Below, piece after piece: positions 61,801 through 64,000 of a DNA stretch of 64,000 nucleotides. The translations under genes were made by a program, and so were the position numbers. The DNA is taken from contig NZ_BMXU01000001.1 in assembly GCF_014651915.1 (NCBI RefSeq), positions 992,001 to 1,056,000 of the forward strand, given 5' to 3'. Below the pieces are notes generated by a model. It did not search any database, was not told the DNA's origin, and saw only the letters and a program-made list of their open reading frames with translations. Within the stretch, counting starts at the first letter, position 1. Each line of letters begins with the position of its first letter. The DNA comes from Parvularcula lutaonensis. GTDB taxonomy: Bacteria; Pseudomonadota; Alphaproteobacteria; Caulobacterales; Parvularculaceae.

Positions 61801-63397
61801 CCAGGTGATCCTCTGCTTCTGTGCCTGCGCGACGTGGCTCGACATCGCCATGGTGCTGGTGCTCTGCGCGCTCTTGCTCGCAGGGTTTCCCGCAGCCTTC
61901 ACCCTCGCAGGGACAGCGCTTCTCTTCGCGATGATCGGTCTCGGCATGGGCGTCCTCGACGTCACCTTCATCACTGAGCCCTATCCGATCCGCATTTTCG
62001 GCATCATCAGGAACCAGGTCCTGCTCGCCGTACCGCTCTTTGTGCTGATGGGCGTGATCCTCGAACGCGCCAAGGTGGCCGAGGAGCTGCTCGAGACCAC
62101 GGCCCGCCTGTTCGGCCCGATGCCGGGGGGCCTCGGCATCGGCGTGATGCTCGTCGGTGCTCTGCTGGCCGCCTCCACCGGCATTGTCGGCGCGACGGTC
62201 GTCACCATGGGCCTTCTCAGCCTGCCAACGATGCTCCAGCGCGGCTATTCGCCAGCCCTCTCGTCAGGGTCGATCGCAGCGGCGGGCACGCTGGGCCAGG
62301 TCATCCCGCCGTCGATCGTCCTCATCCTCCTGGGCGACGTGATGTCAAACGCCTATCAGGAAGCACAGATCAGCCAGGGCATCTTCTCGCCCGAGCCGAT
62401 CTCCGTGGGCGACCTTTTTGCAGGCGCTCTCATTCCGGGGCTCGTCCTTGTCGTCCTCTATCTTGCCTATCTGGGCATTGTTGCGGTGGTGAAGCCGTCA
62501 GCCAGCCCTGCCGTGCCGAGCGAGGACCGCTATGATTTCCGCGAGGGCGTGGCAGCGGCAATCAAGACCCTGCCCGCGCCGCTCCTCCTCATCATCGCTG
62601 TGCTCGGCTCGATCCTGACAGGGGCGGCGACCGCAACCGAAGCCTCCGCCATCGGCGCGGCGGGCGCGTTCCTCATTGCAGGCAGCAAGAAGCGCATCGC
62701 CGACGGTCTGCCGCGAACGCTCGCCATCGCTGGCATCGGCGCCAGCGTCGTCCTCATCCTCCTGGCCGACAATTTCGACCTGCGCCTTGGACGGAAAGCC
62801 TCTGCTGCTGATACCGCGGCGATCTGGGCCGCAATGGCCGCCACCGGCGTTCTCATGGCGGGCCTCGCAGCAAGCCTGTGGAGCGTCTCGAAAGAGCTTC
62901 TCTGGCCGATGCTGAGCCGGACCACCGAAGTTACCTCCATGGTCTTCACCATTCTCATCGGCGCGGCGCTCTTCAGCCTCGTCTTCCGGGGGCTCGGCGG
63001 TGACGAGACCGTCGCGGCGGCGCTGCAATCCGCGCCGGGCGGGGTCTTCGGCGCTCTTGTCATGGTGATGGTCGTGATGTTCCTCCTCGGCTTCTTCCTT
63101 GATTTCATCGAGATCACGCTTGTCGTGGTGCCTTTGGTCGCCCCGCCGCTCTTGATGGCAGGGGTTGATCCGGTGTGGCTCGGCGTGCTGATGGCCGTGA
63201 ACCTGCAGACCAGCTTCCTAACGCCGCCCTTCGGCTTCGCGCTCTTCTACCTGCGCGGGGTGGCCCCGCCGGAGCTGCCGACAGCCGCGATCTACCGCGG
63301 CGCACTGCCCTTTGTGGCGATCCAGATCGCCATGCTAATTCTACTGGCGCTGCTGCCGAGCCTTGCGACGTGGCTACCGGAGCGCATCTACGGCTAG
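61793..63397 (+). CDS. TRAP transporter large permease DctM
   Basis: A 534-aa DctM-type permease of about 12-14 helices that couples substrate uptake to Na+. Features: LLAGFPAAFTLAGTALLFAMIGLG, QVLLAVPLFVLMGVILERAKVAEELLETTARLFGPMPGGLGIGVMLVGALLAASTGIVGATVVTMGLLSLPTML, SIAAAGTLGQVIPPSIVLILLGD and FLDFIEITLVVVPLVAPPLLMAGVDPVWLGVLMAVNLQTSFLTPPFGFALFYLRGV. The length is at the upper end, with a hydrophobic insertion around 310-385. Start 61793. Confidence 0.93.
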   Translation: MLDQVILCFCACATWLDIAMVLVLCALLLAGFPAAFTLAGTALLFAMIGLGMGVLDVTFITEPYPIRIFGIIRNQVLLAVPLFVLMGVILERAKVAEELLETTARLFGPMPGGLGIGVMLVGALLAASTGIVGATVVTMGLLSLPTMLQRGYSPALSSGSIAAAGTLGQVIPPSIVLILLGDVMSNAYQEAQISQGIFSPEPISVGDLFAGALIPGLVLVVLYLAYLGIVAVVKPSASPAVPSEDRYDFREGVAAAIKTLPAPLLLIIAVLGSILTGAATATEASAIGAAGAFLIAGSKKRIADGLPRTLAIAGIGASVVLILLADNFDLRLGRKASAADTAAIWAAMAATGVLMAGLAASLWSVSKELLWPMLSRTTEVTSMVFTILIGAALFSLVFRGLGGDETVAAALQSAPGGVFGALVMVMVVMFLLGFFLDFIEITLVVVPLVAPPLLMAGVDPVWLGVLMAVNLQTSFLTPPFGFALFYLRGVAPPELPTAAIYRGALPFVAIQIAMLILLALLPSLATWLPERIYG

Positions 63398-63421
63398 CGC
63401 CAACCGACGCGGAGAGACCCG

Positions 63422-64000
63422 ATGTTCCAGACCTTTGATTCCGTTTCCGACAAGAGCTTCGGCGCGAAGCACCTGCCGCTCCTCCGTGCACGCCTCAAGG
63501 AGATCGGCCTCGACGGGTTCCTTGTTCCGCACGAGGACGAATATCTCAACGAGTACCTGCCGGACAATGCGGAGCGTCTTGCGTGGCTCACGGGCTTTTC
63601 CGGCTCGGCCGGGTCCGCGATTGTCCTCACCGACAAAGCGGCCGCCTTCTCCGACGGCCGCTATGCCGTCCAGCTCCCGCAGCAGGTGGACGAGGACCTC
63701 TTCGAGCTGAAGATGACCCATGAGACGAAGCCCGAGGACTGGCTTCGCGAGAACGCACCCGCCGGAACCAGGATCGGCTATGACCCGCTCCTCTTCTCCG
63801 AAAGCGCGCTCAAGCCCTTCCAGACCGCCGCGGTGAAAAAGGGCTTCACCCTGGTCCCAGTGCGTCCGAATCCGATCGACGAAGTCTGGAAAGACCGTCC
63901 AGACGCTCCCGCAGCCCTCATCCATCCGCACCCGATCGAATTCGCCGGGGAAGACCACGCCGCCAAGCGCGCACGCATCGGCAGGGACGTGGCGGAAGCG
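63422..64000 (+). CDS. Xaa-Pro aminopeptidase (partial, cut by window end)
   Basis: The first 193 codons of an M24B aminopeptidase. The visible part is the creatinase N-terminal domain: LLRARLKEIGLDGFLVPHEDEYLNEYLPDNAERLAWLTGFSGSAGSAIVLTDKAAAFSDGRYAVQLPQQVD. The catalytic metal-binding domain is beyond position 64000. This form (EYxxxxxRLAWLTGFSGSAG) matches the long PepP/APP1-type enzymes. It starts 24 bases after dctM. Confidence 0.9.
   Translation, partial: MFQTFDSVSDKSFGAKHLPLLRARLKEIGLDGFLVPHEDEYLNEYLPDNAERLAWLTGFSGSAGSAIVLTDKAAAFSDGRYAVQLPQQVDEDLFELKMTHETKPEDWLRENAPAGTRIGYDPLLFSESALKPFQTAAVKKGFTLVPVRPNPIDEVWKDRPDAPAALIHPHPIEFAGEDHAAKRARIGRDVAEA

Overview
This window is 64 kb of dense, high-GC chromosomal DNA from an alphaproteobacterium. 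The evidence is the block nuoJKLMN-birA-coaX-rnj-DUF1467, an ATP12-type F1 assembly factor, the DnaJ-like/BolA pair, LolCD, aroK-aroB-CNNM and many small alphaproteobacterial lipoproteins. The mix (long acyl-CoA dehydrogenase, fatty acyl-CoA ligase, BlaI/M56 pair with a giant coiled-coil sensor, MAPEG, TorF-type porin) fits a marine heterotroph of the Parvularculaceae/Hyphomonadaceae sort. That placement is inference. I see no rRNA, tRNA, CRISPR array, insertion sequence, prophage or integron. Genes are packed in short operons with 1-11 base overlaps.

Layout. 1-5 kb: ribosomal operon rpsF-rpsR-rplI, a repeat lipoprotein, then dnaB and alr. 4.6-8.6 kb (minus): ATP12 chaperone, RluC/D pseudouridine synthase, CrcB, an unrecognised 240-aa protein paired with a strikingly Cys-rich repeat protein, and a methyltransferase. 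8.7-13 kb: aroK-aroB-CNNM, an MFS exporter, then divergent bolA and a DnaJ-like gene. 14-17.5 kb: a TorF-type porin whose Shine-Dalgarno lies inside a perfect hairpin, small membrane/lipoprotein genes and MgtE. 17.3-27 kb (minus): DUF1467, RNase J, CoaX, BirA and the membrane arm of Complex I (NuoN, M, L, K, J). 27-31 kb: recA, directly upstream of nuoJ and divergent from a DUF6324-AsmA-MAPEG operon. 31-38 kb: acyl-CoA ligase, M56 sensor protease and BlaI repressor with two tandem operators, then an ABC-F ATPase. 38-44 kb: small envelope genes, lolD/lolC, a GNAT, acyl-CoA dehydrogenase. 44-50.6 kb: TsaC/Sua5, DUF4197, FAD-linked dehydrogenase, PAS-HisKA_2 kinase, YaaA, YbjN-like and AIM24-like genes. 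50.7-57 kb: pth, lipoprotein esterase, two overlapping methyltransferases divergent from a LysR gene, YghU-type GST, a LEM-3-like GIY-YIG protein. 57-64 kb: ychF, a proline-rich protein with a degenerate glycosyltransferase-like domain, a TRAP transporter operon with an inserted CPBP-like gene, and a truncated Xaa-Pro aminopeptidase.

Most genes are housekeeping. No strong candidate for a wholly new multi-gene system was found. The spots I consider least explained are the Cys-rich repeat protein with its partner (6.7-7.75 kb), the occluded ribosome-binding site of the porin (14.18 kb), the coiled-coil M56 sensor with its tandem operators (32.8-35.7 kb), the CPBP-like gene inside the TRAP operon (60.7 kb) and the GIY-YIG and proline-rich proteins around ychF (56-59.4 kb).
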